DNA of 64,000 nt from JASHPR01 sp963815375 (GTDB lineage Bacteria; Actinomycetota; Actinomycetes; Streptosporangiales; Streptosporangiaceae). Below, piece by piece: positions 17,016 through 24,773 of the stretch. The stretch covers positions 1 through 64,000 of the forward strand of contig CAWFGX010000001.1 of NCBI GenBank assembly GCA_963815375.1, given 5' to 3'. Each line of letters opens with the position of its first letter. The stretch's first letter is position 1. The translations under genes and the position numbers were made by a program. The notes under the pieces are model-generated. The model searched no databases and was not told where the DNA came from. It saw only the letters and a list, made by a program, of their open reading frames with translations.

Positions 17016-17786
17016 TCACGCATCGCGGCGGGTCAGCGCGACTGCCGCCGCGAGCAGGGCGGCGGCTGGCCAGGCCAGGAGGATCAGCAGGGACGGGCCC
17101 GGGGAGAACAGGCCGGCCAGAGGGTGCTGGGTGACGACCTGATAGGCGGCGAACGGCAGCGTGAACCGGCCGATCCGGGTGTTCCACGGGTGCGGCAGCA
17201 CCAGGCACAGCACAGCCAGCAGGTAGATGACCGCGATCGTCGCGGCTATGCCACCAGGGGTGCGCCGGAAGACGCCGCCGAGCCCGACGCCGATGAGGGT
17301 GCAGACGGCCAGCAGCAACCCAGCGGCCAGCACCGCCCGCGGCGCGCCCGGGCTTCCCAGCGACACACCACGATGGTGCCCGGCCATGATCGCCTGGGCG
17401 AGGAAGAACGCGGCGAACGCCAGGATCTCGCCGGCGACCAGGGCGACGCCCCCGGTGACTGCCGCCTTCGCGCCGAGTACGGCAAGGCGCCGTGGCACCG
17501 CCGTGAACGTCGTGCGGATCAGCCCGGTGGAGTACTCGGAGGTGAAACTCAGCACGGCCAGGATGCTGACCGGTATCACCCCGTACTCGGCGTAGCCGAG
17601 GAAGCTAGCCGTCAGCGGCGTTACCACCCCAGTTGGCGGAGACTTCGGCGCGGCGATCGCCTGCGCCACGATCGCCGTCGAGCCGATGGTCACGGCGGCC
17701 GCGGCCAGCAGCGTCCAGGCATTGGAGCGGACGGAACGGAGCTTGGTCCACTCAAACGCGAGGACGTCGCGGGCACGGACAGCCAC
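17016..17786 (-). CDS. ABC-2 type transporter permease
   Basis: A 256-residue protein with six hydrophobic spans and the N-terminal FEWTKLRSVRSNAWTLLAAA motif typical of ABC-2 permeases paired with DrrA-like ATPases. It is the last gene of an operon PadR regulator, membrane protein, ATPase, permease. Its GTG start is 42 bases after the ATPase gene. It likely forms an exporter homodimer. Confidence 0.85.
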   Translation of the reverse strand: MAVRARDVLAFEWTKLRSVRSNAWTLLAAAAVTIGSTAIVAQAIAAPKSPPTGVVTPLTASFLGYAEYGVIPVSILAVLSFTSEYSTGLIRTTFTAVPRRLAVLGAKAAVTGGVALVAGEILAFAAFFLAQAIMAGHHRGVSLGSPGAPRAVLAAGLLLAVCTLIGVGLGGVFRRTPGGIAATIAVIYLLAVLCLVLPHPWNTRIGRFTLPFAAYQVVTQHPLAGLFSPGPSLLILLAWPAAALLAAAVALTRRDA

Positions 17787-17828
17787 CGAAGGGACGGCAG
17801 GGCGGCCGGCCTCTCGTATTCCGCGCGG

Positions 17829-18809
17829 TCACTGACTTGCCTCCGTCCCGCCGGTGCCTTGCCCTTGCGACGCGGTCACCAGCCCGCTATCTGCTCCCCC
17901 GCCCGGCTGCCCGGCGCGGTACTCGGCGCTGCTGCCGGTGAGGTCCATGTAGGCCTGCTCAAGCGAGGCCTGACGCGAGACAAGCTGGTGCACCGCGATG
18001 CTGTGCGAGGCTGCGAGGTCGCCAACGGCGGATGCGTCCATCCCGGTCACCGCGAGCCCGCCATCGCCTGTCGAGGTCACGGCGGCGCCGCTGCCGGTGA
18101 GCAGCTCTGCGAGCTCGCCGGACCGCGGCGACCTCACCAGCACGTCCCCGCGAGTGCTGGTTTCGGTGAAGCGAGCCGTCGGAGTGTCCGCGAGCAGCCG
18201 GCCACGGCCGATGATCACCAGGTGATCAGCGGTCAGGGCCATTTCGCTCATCAGGTGGCTGGACACGAAGACCGTGCGTCCCTCGGCAGCCAGGGACCTG
18301 AGCATCCGCCGGAGCCACAGGACTCCCTCCGGGTCCAGGCCGTTGACCGGCTCGTCGAACATCAGCACCGGCGGGTCGCCGAGCAGCGCTGCGGCGATGC
18401 CCAGTCGCTGCTTCATGCCGAGCGAGAAACCGCCGATCCGCCGGTGCGCGACCGCGTCGAGCCCGGCGAGCTGCAGCATCTCCATGACCCTCCGGCGCCC
18501 GATGCCGTTGCTCTGCGCGATCGACAGCAGGTGCAGCCAGGCGGTGCGGGCGCCGTGCACGGCCGTCGCATCCAGCAGCGAACCGACCTGGTGCAGCGGG
18601 CGGATGATCGCCTGATAGCGGCGGCCGCCGACGAGCACTGTGCCTGATGTCGGTGCGTCCAGGCCCAGGATGACCCGCATCGTGGTGGTCTTGCCGGCAC
18701 CGTTCGGCCCGAGGAACCCGGTGACGTGCCCGGGCCGGACTGTGAAGCTCACGCCGTCGACCGCCGTGATCCGCCCATAACGCTTACACAGCTTGTCCAC
18801 CTCGATCAT
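17829..18809 (-). CDS. ABC transporter ATP-binding protein (DrrA-like)
   Basis: A 326-residue ATPase from ATG 18809. Walker A GPNGAGKTTT (about 38-47), Q-loop region, signature GFSLGMKQRLGIAAALLGDPPVLMFDEPVNGLDP and the H-loop SSHLMSEM are all intact. A C-terminal extension of about 100 residues is typical of DrrA/CcmA-type exporters. The start overlaps the stop of the membrane-protein gene by 4 bases (ATGA), which shows translational coupling. Confidence 0.92.
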   Translation of the reverse strand: MIEVDKLCKRYGRITAVDGVSFTVRPGHVTGFLGPNGAGKTTTMRVILGLDAPTSGTVLVGGRRYQAIIRPLHQVGSLLDATAVHGARTAWLHLLSIAQSNGIGRRRVMEMLQLAGLDAVAHRRIGGFSLGMKQRLGIAAALLGDPPVLMFDEPVNGLDPEGVLWLRRMLRSLAAEGRTVFVSSHLMSEMALTADHLVIIGRGRLLADTPTARFTETSTRGDVLVRSPRSGELAELLTGSGAAVTSTGDGGLAVTGMDASAVGDLAASHSIAVHQLVSRQASLEQAYMDLTGSSAEYRAGQPGGGADSGLVTASQGQGTGGTEASQ

Positions 18810-19315
18810 GAGCGCACCCGCCCCGCGCTCAGGTACATGATCCCGCCGAGCGGGCTCTGCACCAGGCAGGCCAGGGCCCACCCCCATTTGGGCAGGTAGC
18901 GCACCTGCCTGGCCCGGGCCAGGTCAGCCAGGCAGAACCCGTCGAAGCAGACGGCCAGCACGACCAGGACGAGCAGCGGCAAAGGGCCCTGCAGCCGGAA
19001 GACCAGGACTTGCCCGAGGAAGAGCCCCACCACGACTAGATAGATCCCCACGCCCCTCGTCACCCGCACGACGGCGGCCCGCTGCGCACTGCGCTCCGGA
19101 GAGCCTGCGGTCAGCTGCGGGTGATGCGTGCACTTCCAGATGCCGAGGGCGTAGCCGAGCGCGCGGACCGGGCGCAGGATCGCCGGCCGGAGACCAGGAT
19201 CCTCGAGGATGGCATGTACCTCGGCCGTCCATTCGCGGCAGCGCTCCTCCCGGCTGTCGGCGGGAAGGCGGCGGCACGAGCGGCGGATGATGCGCTCGGC
19301 AATCCGCCCGGTCAC
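18806..19315 (-). CDS. Membrane protein of the PadR/ABC operon
   Basis: A 169-residue protein. The GTG start overlaps the TGA of the padR gene (GTGA) and its end overlaps the ATPase start by 4 bases. The N-terminal half (AERIIRRSCRRLPADSREERCREWTAEVHAI) is cytoplasmic and helical. The C-terminal half has about four membrane spans (VGIYLVVVGLFLGQVLVF, LPLLVLVVLAVCFDGFCL, WGWALACLVQSPLGGIMYL). The family is often found with PadR-regulated exporters; its role in export is unknown. Confidence 0.7.
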   Translation of the reverse strand: MTGRIAERIIRRSCRRLPADSREERCREWTAEVHAILEDPGLRPAILRPVRALGYALGIWKCTHHPQLTAGSPERSAQRAAVVRVTRGVGIYLVVVGLFLGQVLVFRLQGPLPLLVLVVLAVCFDGFCLADLARARQVRYLPKWGWALACLVQSPLGGIMYLSAGRVRS

Positions 19316-19659
19316 TGAGCGCTCCCAGGGGAAGGCCGCGCGCCGCCATGGACAGCGCGGCTGGCCGCACCAGGGACCGCAGCGGATACCTGAGCGAGCT
19401 CGATCCTGGCGACCCGGACGCCCTCGCCGGTGAGCCAGTAGTACTTGCGCGGCGGCCGCCCGCCAGCGTCCGCGTCGCCCTCGGGCCGGGACTCCCACTC
19501 CGAGGTGACCAGGCCCTCGTCCTGCAGGCGGGCAAGCATCGGATAAAGCGTCCCGCTCGGCAGCCTGGCCGCCCGCATCAGGTCGTAGCCGTAGCGCGGC
19601 GCGGCCGGGTCGGCGAGAAACGCCCGAAGCACGCGCTCCAGCGGTCTGGTGAGCTTCAC
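19312..19659 (-). CDS. PadR-family transcriptional regulator
   Basis: A 115-residue winged-helix repressor (RVLRAFLADPAAPRYGYDLMRAARLPSGTLYPMLARLQDEGLVTSEWE, PPRKYYWLTGEG). It is the first gene of the exporter operon, so it probably represses itself and the exporter until a toxic compound binds. The GTG start lies 11 bases from a perfect inverted repeat (19671-19692), which is the likely binding site. Confidence 0.9.
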   Translation of the reverse strand: MKLTRPLERVLRAFLADPAAPRYGYDLMRAARLPSGTLYPMLARLQDEGLVTSEWESRPEGDADAGGRPPRKYYWLTGEGVRVARIELAQVSAAVPGAASRAVHGGARPSPGSAQ

Positions 19660-19670
19660 GGCCTCAGTCT

Positions 19671-19692
19671 ACATATGTAGCTCTACATATGT
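19671..19692. promoter_or_regulatory. Perfect inverted repeat, probable PadR operator
   Basis: The arm ACATATGTAG (19671-19680) is followed by a 2-base centre and its exact reverse complement (19683-19692). Each arm is itself nearly palindromic around CATATG. AT-rich symmetric sites are usual for PadR, and this one sits directly before the padR start, where binding would block transcription. Confidence 0.75.
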
Positions 19693-19829
19693 CGAGTAAA
19701 TCAGCGTGCGTCCTCTCCGTGCCCGCTCCGCCAGCCCGGGCTGGCTCATCCGCGCCAGGCTGGCGCGCAAAGCCGGTCGTGGTGCCCGCGCTGTTGCACT
19801 AGCCCCAGGCCGGGCCCCGCCACCGCCCT

Positions 19830-20030
19830 GCCAGCGACCCGCAACCCCAGCAGGGGCACCACGCTGGGGCTGGGCCACGCCGCTGAGCCACAGCAGGGGC
19901 CCCGCGCCGGGGCTGGGCCACGCCGCTGAGCCACAGCAGGGGCCCCGCGCCGGGGGTGGGCCACGCCGCTGAGCCACACTAGGTGCCCCACGGCGGGGCT
20001 GATTGGCGGCCACGGAGCCACAGCCGGGGC
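19830..20030. repeat. 43-bp tandem repeat array
   Basis: A unit containing GGGCCACGCCGCTGAGCCAC and a GC hairpin recurs at 19871, 19914 and 19957, exactly 43 bp apart, with a degenerate fourth copy and a partial first. There are no spacers, so it is not CRISPR. Related hairpin sequences continue to about 20140 and recur at the right edge of the window. Long open frames across it are low-complexity artefacts. Confidence 0.8.
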
Positions 20031-20167
20031 CAAACGCTGCGGCTGGCGACGCCCCGCAACCTCCGCGGGGCCCCACGCCGGGGTGACTGCACCAGCGCAG
20101 GCACAACAAGGGGCCCACGCTGGGGCTGACTGCGCCCAGGGACGGCGGGGCGCGCCGGCAGGCCCTC

Positions 20168-20929
20168 TTACCAGGGGATGGTGCCGTAGCCTCCGTCACC
20201 GTCGGAATTCCAGAGGTGACCCCAGAAGATCCCGCTAGGCCCGTCATCCGGCAGCGTCGCGAGGTACACGCTGGGCTCGGCCCCTTCAGCGGCCGAGCGG
20301 AATCCCCTGTGGTCGTTGAAGTCTGTCGCGGTGTAACCGGGGTTGGCGGCATTGACCTTGATCGGTGTGTCCCGGAGCTCCTTGGCATACATGGCCGTCA
20401 GCATGTTGAGCGCCGCCTTGGACGACGGGTACTGAGCGGAGGCCGGAATGAAGGCGAGCGGGCTCGCCGGGTCGCTCTCCGATGTGATCGAGCCGACCTC
20501 GCTGGATACGTTGACGATCCGCGCGGCTGGCGCCCGGCGCAGCAGCGGCAGCATGGCGTTGGTCACAGTGACCACGCCGAAGACGTTGATCTCGTACACC
20601 GCCCGCATGTCGTCGAGCGACGTCTGGCTGGGCGGGAAGCCGCGGCGCGTTACAGTCGCGGTGCCTGCGTTGTTGACGAGGATGTCCAGGCGGCCGTACT
20701 CCGCATCGATCCACTCGGCAGCGCGCTTGACCGACGCACCGTCAGTAACGTCGATTTTTACGTAACGGGCTTGGGCGCCACCGTCTGACAGGCTCTTCTC
20801 GGCCGCGCGGCCTCGGTCCTCATCGCGCGCGCCGACCAGCACGGTCACGCCCTGTGACCCCAGCTGGCGCGCGGTCTCGAACCCGATTCCCTTGTTGGCC
20901 CCGGTGATGAGGGCGATCTTCGCTGTCAT
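20168..20929 (-). CDS. Short-chain dehydrogenase/reductase (SDR)
   Basis: A 253-residue Rossmann oxidoreductase from ATG 20929. Visible are the NAD(P)-binding TGANKGIG, the NNAG motif, the catalytic Ser region (VNVSSEVGSI) and YPSSKAAL (Tyr-x-x-x-Lys). The C-terminus (ATLPDDGPSGIFWGH) matches a group often placed next to MmyB-type regulators. It is divergent from the MmyB-ECF41 fusion gene and is its probable target. Substrate unknown. Confidence 0.9.
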   Translation of the reverse strand: MTAKIALITGANKGIGFETARQLGSQGVTVLVGARDEDRGRAAEKSLSDGGAQARYVKIDVTDGASVKRAAEWIDAEYGRLDILVNNAGTATVTRRGFPPSQTSLDDMRAVYEINVFGVVTVTNAMLPLLRRAPAARIVNVSSEVGSITSESDPASPLAFIPASAQYPSSKAALNMLTAMYAKELRDTPIKVNAANPGYTATDFNDHRGFRSAAEGAEPSVYLATLPDDGPSGIFWGHLWNSDGDGGYGTIPW

Positions 20930-20953
20930 GGCCCTCACGCTACGGCGGCACTC

Positions 20954-21011
20954 CCGCCGGTCAAAGAGACCGGCGGAACCTGGGACTAGCGGTACCACCT
21001 TCCTGGTTCCG
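20954..21011. promoter_or_regulatory. Two inverted repeats between the SDR and the regulator
   Basis: A 9-bp arm CCGCCGGTC (20954-20962) with exact complement GACCGGCGG (20968-20976) encloses AAAGA. A second, wider repeat has arms CGGAACC (20974-20980) and GGTTCCG (21005-21011). They fill the 102-base divergent promoter region and are candidate operators for the fusion regulator. Confidence 0.5.
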
Positions 21012-21031
21012 GCAGGTGGCAGGCTGGGTCT

Positions 21032-22897
21032 ATGGAGACCAGCTCGGCCAGGCAGCGCGGCGCGGGCGCTGCAAGCCGCGCCGGCCTGGCAGCGTTCCTG
21101 CGAGCCAGGCGCGCCCGGGTTACGCCAGAGGATGCCGGGCTGCCCGGGACGCCGCGGCGGCGGACACCCGGCCTGCGGCGGCAGGAGGTCGCGCAGCTCG
21201 CGGGAATGTCCATCGACTACTACATCCGGCTGGAGCAAGGCCGCGGACCGCAGCCGTCGCGGCAGGTGCTGTCCGCGCTGGCCCGCGCGCTGATGCTGAC
21301 CACCGACGAGCGGGACTACCTGTTCCGGATGGCGGGCCAGGCCCCGCTGCAGCCGGCCCGGCCCAGCCGGGAGGTCACGCCGGGCATCAGGCACCTGCTG
21401 GACAGCATGCCGACCACGCCCGCTTACGTGGTCGACGCCGCATACAACATCCTGGCCTGGAACCCGCTCGCCACGAATTTCATCGGCGACCTGGAAGGGC
21501 ACACGGACCGGAACATGATCCGCTGGACATTCCGCCGGTCACCCGCCGAGTCCATCTGGAGTGATGAGGCCCACCTTCGTTTCACCAGAGCCACGGTCGC
21601 TGATCTGCGCGCGGGGTACGCCCGCTACCCGGGCGACCGCGAGACCGAGAGCCTTGTGACCGAGATGCTCGCGCTGTCTCCGCAGTTCGCCGAGATGTGG
21701 TCGGCGCATGAGGTCGAAGTGCGCGGGCCCATGCTCAAGCGCGTCGACCACCCGGATGCCGGACTGCTGGAGTTCGAGTGCCAGCTCCTGCACATCGCCG
21801 AGACCGGCCAGCGGCTGATCGTCTACTGCGCCGCGCCCGGCTCAGCGACGGAGGCTGCGTTCCTGCGGCTGGCAGCCGATGCTCCTCCGCGCATGTCACA
21901 CCCTGATCCGCGGCCCCGTCACCCGGGTATGAGAACTGTTGTGCCAGGAGACAAGGGCGCTGGAGCGGGCAGCGCGGCCGGGACCAGCCCCGACATCCAG
22001 GCCGGCCAGGTGACAGCGTCAGCCGGTGATGTGCGGCTCGCGCAGGCGTTCGAGGAACAGCGACCGCGGCTGGTGCGGCTGGCTTACGCGACCCTCGGGT
22101 CGCTGGCCGACGCCGAGGACTGCGTGCAGGAAGCCTGGCTGCGGCTGCAGCGGGCGCAGGAACGGGGCGAGATCCGGGACGTGGCCGCATGGCTGACGAC
22201 GACGGTCAGCCGGCTCGCCCTCGACGTCCTCGGCAGCGCCCGCGCCCGGCGGGAGCAGTACGTCGGCGAGTGGCTGCCGGAGCCGATCGTGGAAGACATC
22301 GACGCCGCCGACCCCGCGGACCGGGTCAGTCTCGACGAGTCGGTCAGCATGGCCCTGCTCGTCGTGCTGGAGCGGCTGTCGGCAGCGGAACGTACCGCGT
22401 TCCTGCTGCACGACGTGTTCAGCCTGTCGTTCGACGAGGTCGCCACTGTCGTCGGGCGCTCGCCTGCCGCAGTGCGGCAGCTCGCCTCGCGGGCCCGCCG
22501 GCACGTGGAAAGCGGCCGGCCAAAGCTGCCGCCGACGCACGCCGAGCAGCGCGAGGTCGTCACCGCGTTCGCCGCCGCCTGCCAGGCGGGTGATCTGGAG
22601 CGGCTGGTCGCGCTGCTGGACCCGGACGTCACCTGGCGCGGCGACGGTGGCGGCAAGGTACCGACGTTCCCGCTGAAGCGCGGCGCGGGCAACGTGGCGC
22701 GCACCATGGTCACTGTGCTGCAGAACCCTCCCATCGCGATCAGGATGGCGCTGGTCAACGGCGCGCCGGGACTGGTGCTGCGCGATGCCTACGGGTTCCT
22801 TACCGTCATCGCGTTCACCGTCGATGCGGGCAAGATCACCGCGATTGACTCCGTCCGGAACCCCGAGAAGCTCACAACTGTGCCGCTGCCGGACTAA
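21032..22897 (+). CDS. Fusion of MmyB-type XRE regulator and ECF41-type sigma factor
   Basis: A continuous 621-residue frame. Residues about 15-100 form an HTH (RRTPGLRRQEVAQLAGMSIDYYIRLEQGRG) and about 115-282 an MmyB ligand-binding domain. After a disordered linker (283-334) comes sigma region 2 (335-410), the ECF41 WLPEP motif (414-418), region 4 (VLERLSAAERTAFLLHDVFSLSFDEVATVVG) and a SnoaL-like domain with DGGGK and NPEKL motifs. ECF41 factors usually stand alone beside an oxidoreductase gene and use the SnoaL tail for self-control; MmyB regulators also lie beside SDR genes. Here both are in one chain, divergent from an SDR. Internal ATGs at 21893 and 21929 could start a separate sigma factor but lack good ribosome sites. 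Confidence 0.85.
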   Translation: METSSARQRGAGAASRAGLAAFLRARRARVTPEDAGLPGTPRRRTPGLRRQEVAQLAGMSIDYYIRLEQGRGPQPSRQVLSALARALMLTTDERDYLFRMAGQAPLQPARPSREVTPGIRHLLDSMPTTPAYVVDAAYNILAWNPLATNFIGDLEGHTDRNMIRWTFRRSPAESIWSDEAHLRFTRATVADLRAGYARYPGDRETESLVTEMLALSPQFAEMWSAHEVEVRGPMLKRVDHPDAGLLEFECQLLHIAETGQRLIVYCAAPGSATEAAFLRLAADAPPRMSHPDPRPRHPGMRTVVPGDKGAGAGSAAGTSPDIQAGQVTASAGDVRLAQAFEEQRPRLVRLAYATLGSLADAEDCVQEAWLRLQRAQERGEIRDVAAWLTTTVSRLALDVLGSARARREQYVGEWLPEPIVEDIDAADPADRVSLDESVSMALLVVLERLSAAERTAFLLHDVFSLSFDEVATVVGRSPAAVRQLASRARRHVESGRPKLPPTHAEQREVVTAFAAACQAGDLERLVALLDPDVTWRGDGGGKVPTFPLKRGAGNVARTMVTVLQNPPIAIRMALVNGAPGLVLRDAYGFLTVIAFTVDAGKITAIDSVRNPEKLTTVPLPD

Positions 22898-22915
22898 TCC
22901 GGCAGCGGCACAGTT
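22876..22915. terminator. 18-bp perfect hairpin between convergent genes
   Basis: Arms 22876-22893 and 22898-22915 are exact reverse complements around CTAA. The loop contains the TAA stop codon of the MmyB-ECF41 gene. It sits between convergent genes and can serve both strands as a GC-rich terminator without a U tract, common in actinomycetes. Confidence 0.8.
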
Positions 22916-22931
22916 GGACTAGCCGGCGGCG

Positions 22932-24506
22932 TCAGTAGCCGCCGAACGACGAGGACGGAGAGGGTGACGGATCCGGCTCCGTCGCCGACGGCGAAGGCGA
23001 AGGTGCTTGAGACGGTGCCGTGGATGCTGACGGCGTGGGCGATGGTGCCGTCGATGACGACGGCGTGGCCGACGGCGTGGGAGCGCCGCCTGGGCCCGGC
23101 AAGTGCGCTGTCTGCCTGGCGGTGCTGTACGTCACCGCGATGGCCACCCCTTGCCCGTTCAGCGACAGCATCACCGGGTTCTGCAGGCCGAAGTTCCCGC
23201 AGTTCAGGTTCATGAACGAGGCAGACAGCCGCGCCCCCATGAAGGTGGCCAGGTTGTTCCCCAGCGCGGGGACCGGCGTCTGGACGCCGGCTTCGAACCC
23301 TACGTCCACCTGAAGCCTGGTGGGCGCGAGGTTAACCATCTGCTGGCAGTAGGTGGCCGCGTTCTGCTGCACGTTCGTGGTGGCCGCCAGCGGCGGCTGG
23401 TCGACCAGCGCGCGGTAGGTGTTGACCTTCCCGATGCTGAAACCTCCGTTCAGCAGCAGCTGCGGGTCGTTCACCGGGAGCAGCGCGACCGGGGCCTTCT
23501 GGTCTTCCCGGGCAGTCAGCTCATTGAGCGCCTGGGAATCGTCCGCACCCCCGGCGGCGGTCGGGTTGGGCGCAGAGGGCTTCGCGCAGCCAAGTGCGGG
23601 GTCGAGGAAGTGGCCAAGCAGCCCGTCGTCGCTGCCGTTCGTGAGAATCGTCGCACCGTTCAGAACATCAATGTTGTTCGGGGTAGCCTGCGCGATCTGC
23701 CCGTTATTGATCAGATACACGCTGAGCACGTTGTCGCTCTGGTCCTGGTCGATCACCGAGAAGTCGCGGGTAGTCGGGCACGGCTGCCCGTCCCTGCCGA
23801 CACCCAGCGCGGGGATCTTCAGCGTGCCGGCCGCGATCTGAGCGTTCGCGTCCTTGTAGAACGCATTCGCGTTGCAGGCGGCGGTCTGGGCGATGATCGA
23901 GCCCCCGAACGCGTCGATGCAGTTGCCCTGGAGCGCCCCTTGGCCCTCCAGCACCAGGTTGGACCCGTTGAACCCGGTGTCGATGATGACCTGCGAGCCG
24001 ACCGCGATGGTCGGCGGCGTCGGCGCTATCGCGGGAGTCGTTCCTTCCGTGATGACCAGCGGGTCGTAGACCGACACCGCCCCGTCCGGTGCCAGGATCG
24101 TTGCCTCCACGAACGCGGCCAGGTTCGGGTTGGCCTCGTCGCACCCGTCGCCGAGCTGCCACGGGGTGGCCAGGCCCTGCGCGCTCAGCGGGTCGCCCGG
24201 CACGATCACCGTGCAGTTCATCGAGTTGGCCGCCTGGGCCGGCGACTGGTGCAGGCTGATCGGGTTCCCCATCGGGTCATTCGGGTGGACCATCGCAAGA
24301 TCCGGAACCCTGGTGTTTGAGTTCGCTACGGCCACATTTGCCGAAGTCAGCGCAGAGCCCGGCATGCCCGAGGGCATATTGCCAGTGAGGGCGAGAGCGA
24401 CACCAGCCCCCAGGACCAGCGCCAGCGGGATGGTGGCGATAGCCACGATGCGCGCCCGGCCCGACGGCAGGCTCCGTAGCGATACAGACCGATGGCTACC
24501 GGCCAT
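22932..24506 (-). CDS. Large secreted protein of unknown function
   Basis: A 524-residue protein from ATG 24506 with GGAGGGG 5 bases upstream. The N-terminus has basic residues, a hydrophobic core (IVAIATIPLALVLGAGVALALTG) and a likely signal cleavage. The body holds several Cys (for example NSMNCTVIVPGDPLS, GNCIDAFGG, QTAACNANAFY), suggesting extracellular disulphides. The C-terminal about 55 residues are a Ser/Pro/Thr/Ala repeat tail (SATPSSSTAPSPTPSASTA), as in wall-spanning or glycosylated linkers, ending FGGY. I do not recognise a catalytic family. Confidence 0.75.
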   Translation of the reverse strand: MAGSHRSVSLRSLPSGRARIVAIATIPLALVLGAGVALALTGNMPSGMPGSALTSANVAVANSNTRVPDLAMVHPNDPMGNPISLHQSPAQAANSMNCTVIVPGDPLSAQGLATPWQLGDGCDEANPNLAAFVEATILAPDGAVSVYDPLVITEGTTPAIAPTPPTIAVGSQVIIDTGFNGSNLVLEGQGALQGNCIDAFGGSIIAQTAACNANAFYKDANAQIAAGTLKIPALGVGRDGQPCPTTRDFSVIDQDQSDNVLSVYLINNGQIAQATPNNIDVLNGATILTNGSDDGLLGHFLDPALGCAKPSAPNPTAAGGADDSQALNELTAREDQKAPVALLPVNDPQLLLNGGFSIGKVNTYRALVDQPPLAATTNVQQNAATYCQQMVNLAPTRLQVDVGFEAGVQTPVPALGNNLATFMGARLSASFMNLNCGNFGLQNPVMLSLNGQGVAIAVTYSTARQTAHLPGPGGAPTPSATPSSSTAPSPTPSASTAPSQAPSPSPSATEPDPSPSPSSSFGGY

Positions 24507-24714
24507 GCGAACCCCTCCATGCCTGAAGAGTGCCATTACGTCACCCCCGCCATTACGACACCCTAGAGAGCAGCCCGGCACGGAGAAGCGACATTTCAGA
24601 ATTTGTTTGATTTTTTTCTGAGCTGGCTCTGACGCCGCCCGCATGTTTGTTTACCGGTCGGTAACGGTACTATCACGGACTATAACGGACAACCGAGTAA
24701 CGCTTCCGTCACGA

Positions 24715-24747
24715 CCAGAGCCAGCCCTGAACCAGGGCTGGCTCTGG
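24715..24747 (-). terminator. 15-bp perfect hairpin after the flotillin gene
   Basis: Arm CCAGAGCCAGCCCTG (24715-24729), loop AAC, then its exact complement (24733-24747). It lies 27 bases past the flotillin stop and before the promoter of the secreted-protein gene, so it probably ends the nfeD-flotillin transcript. Confidence 0.8.
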
Positions 24748-24773
24748 CCCGTTGTAGCGCCCGCAGTCGCTTA

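Noticed and set aside
17124..18647. Long plus-strand open frame of 507 codons
   Set aside because: It is antisense to the well-supported ABC permease and ATPase genes and has Arg/Gly-rich composition; a high-GC shadow.
19830..20140. Possible CRISPR array
   Set aside because: Units are contiguous at 43 bp without unique spacers and no cas genes are near.
19669..20388. Pro/Gly/Ala-rich open frames across the repeat array
   Set aside because: They translate the 43-bp repeat and have no start context; the array is intergenic.
23103..24320. 405-codon plus-strand frame
   Set aside because: Antisense shadow of the secreted-protein gene, whose signal peptide and ribosome site are clear.
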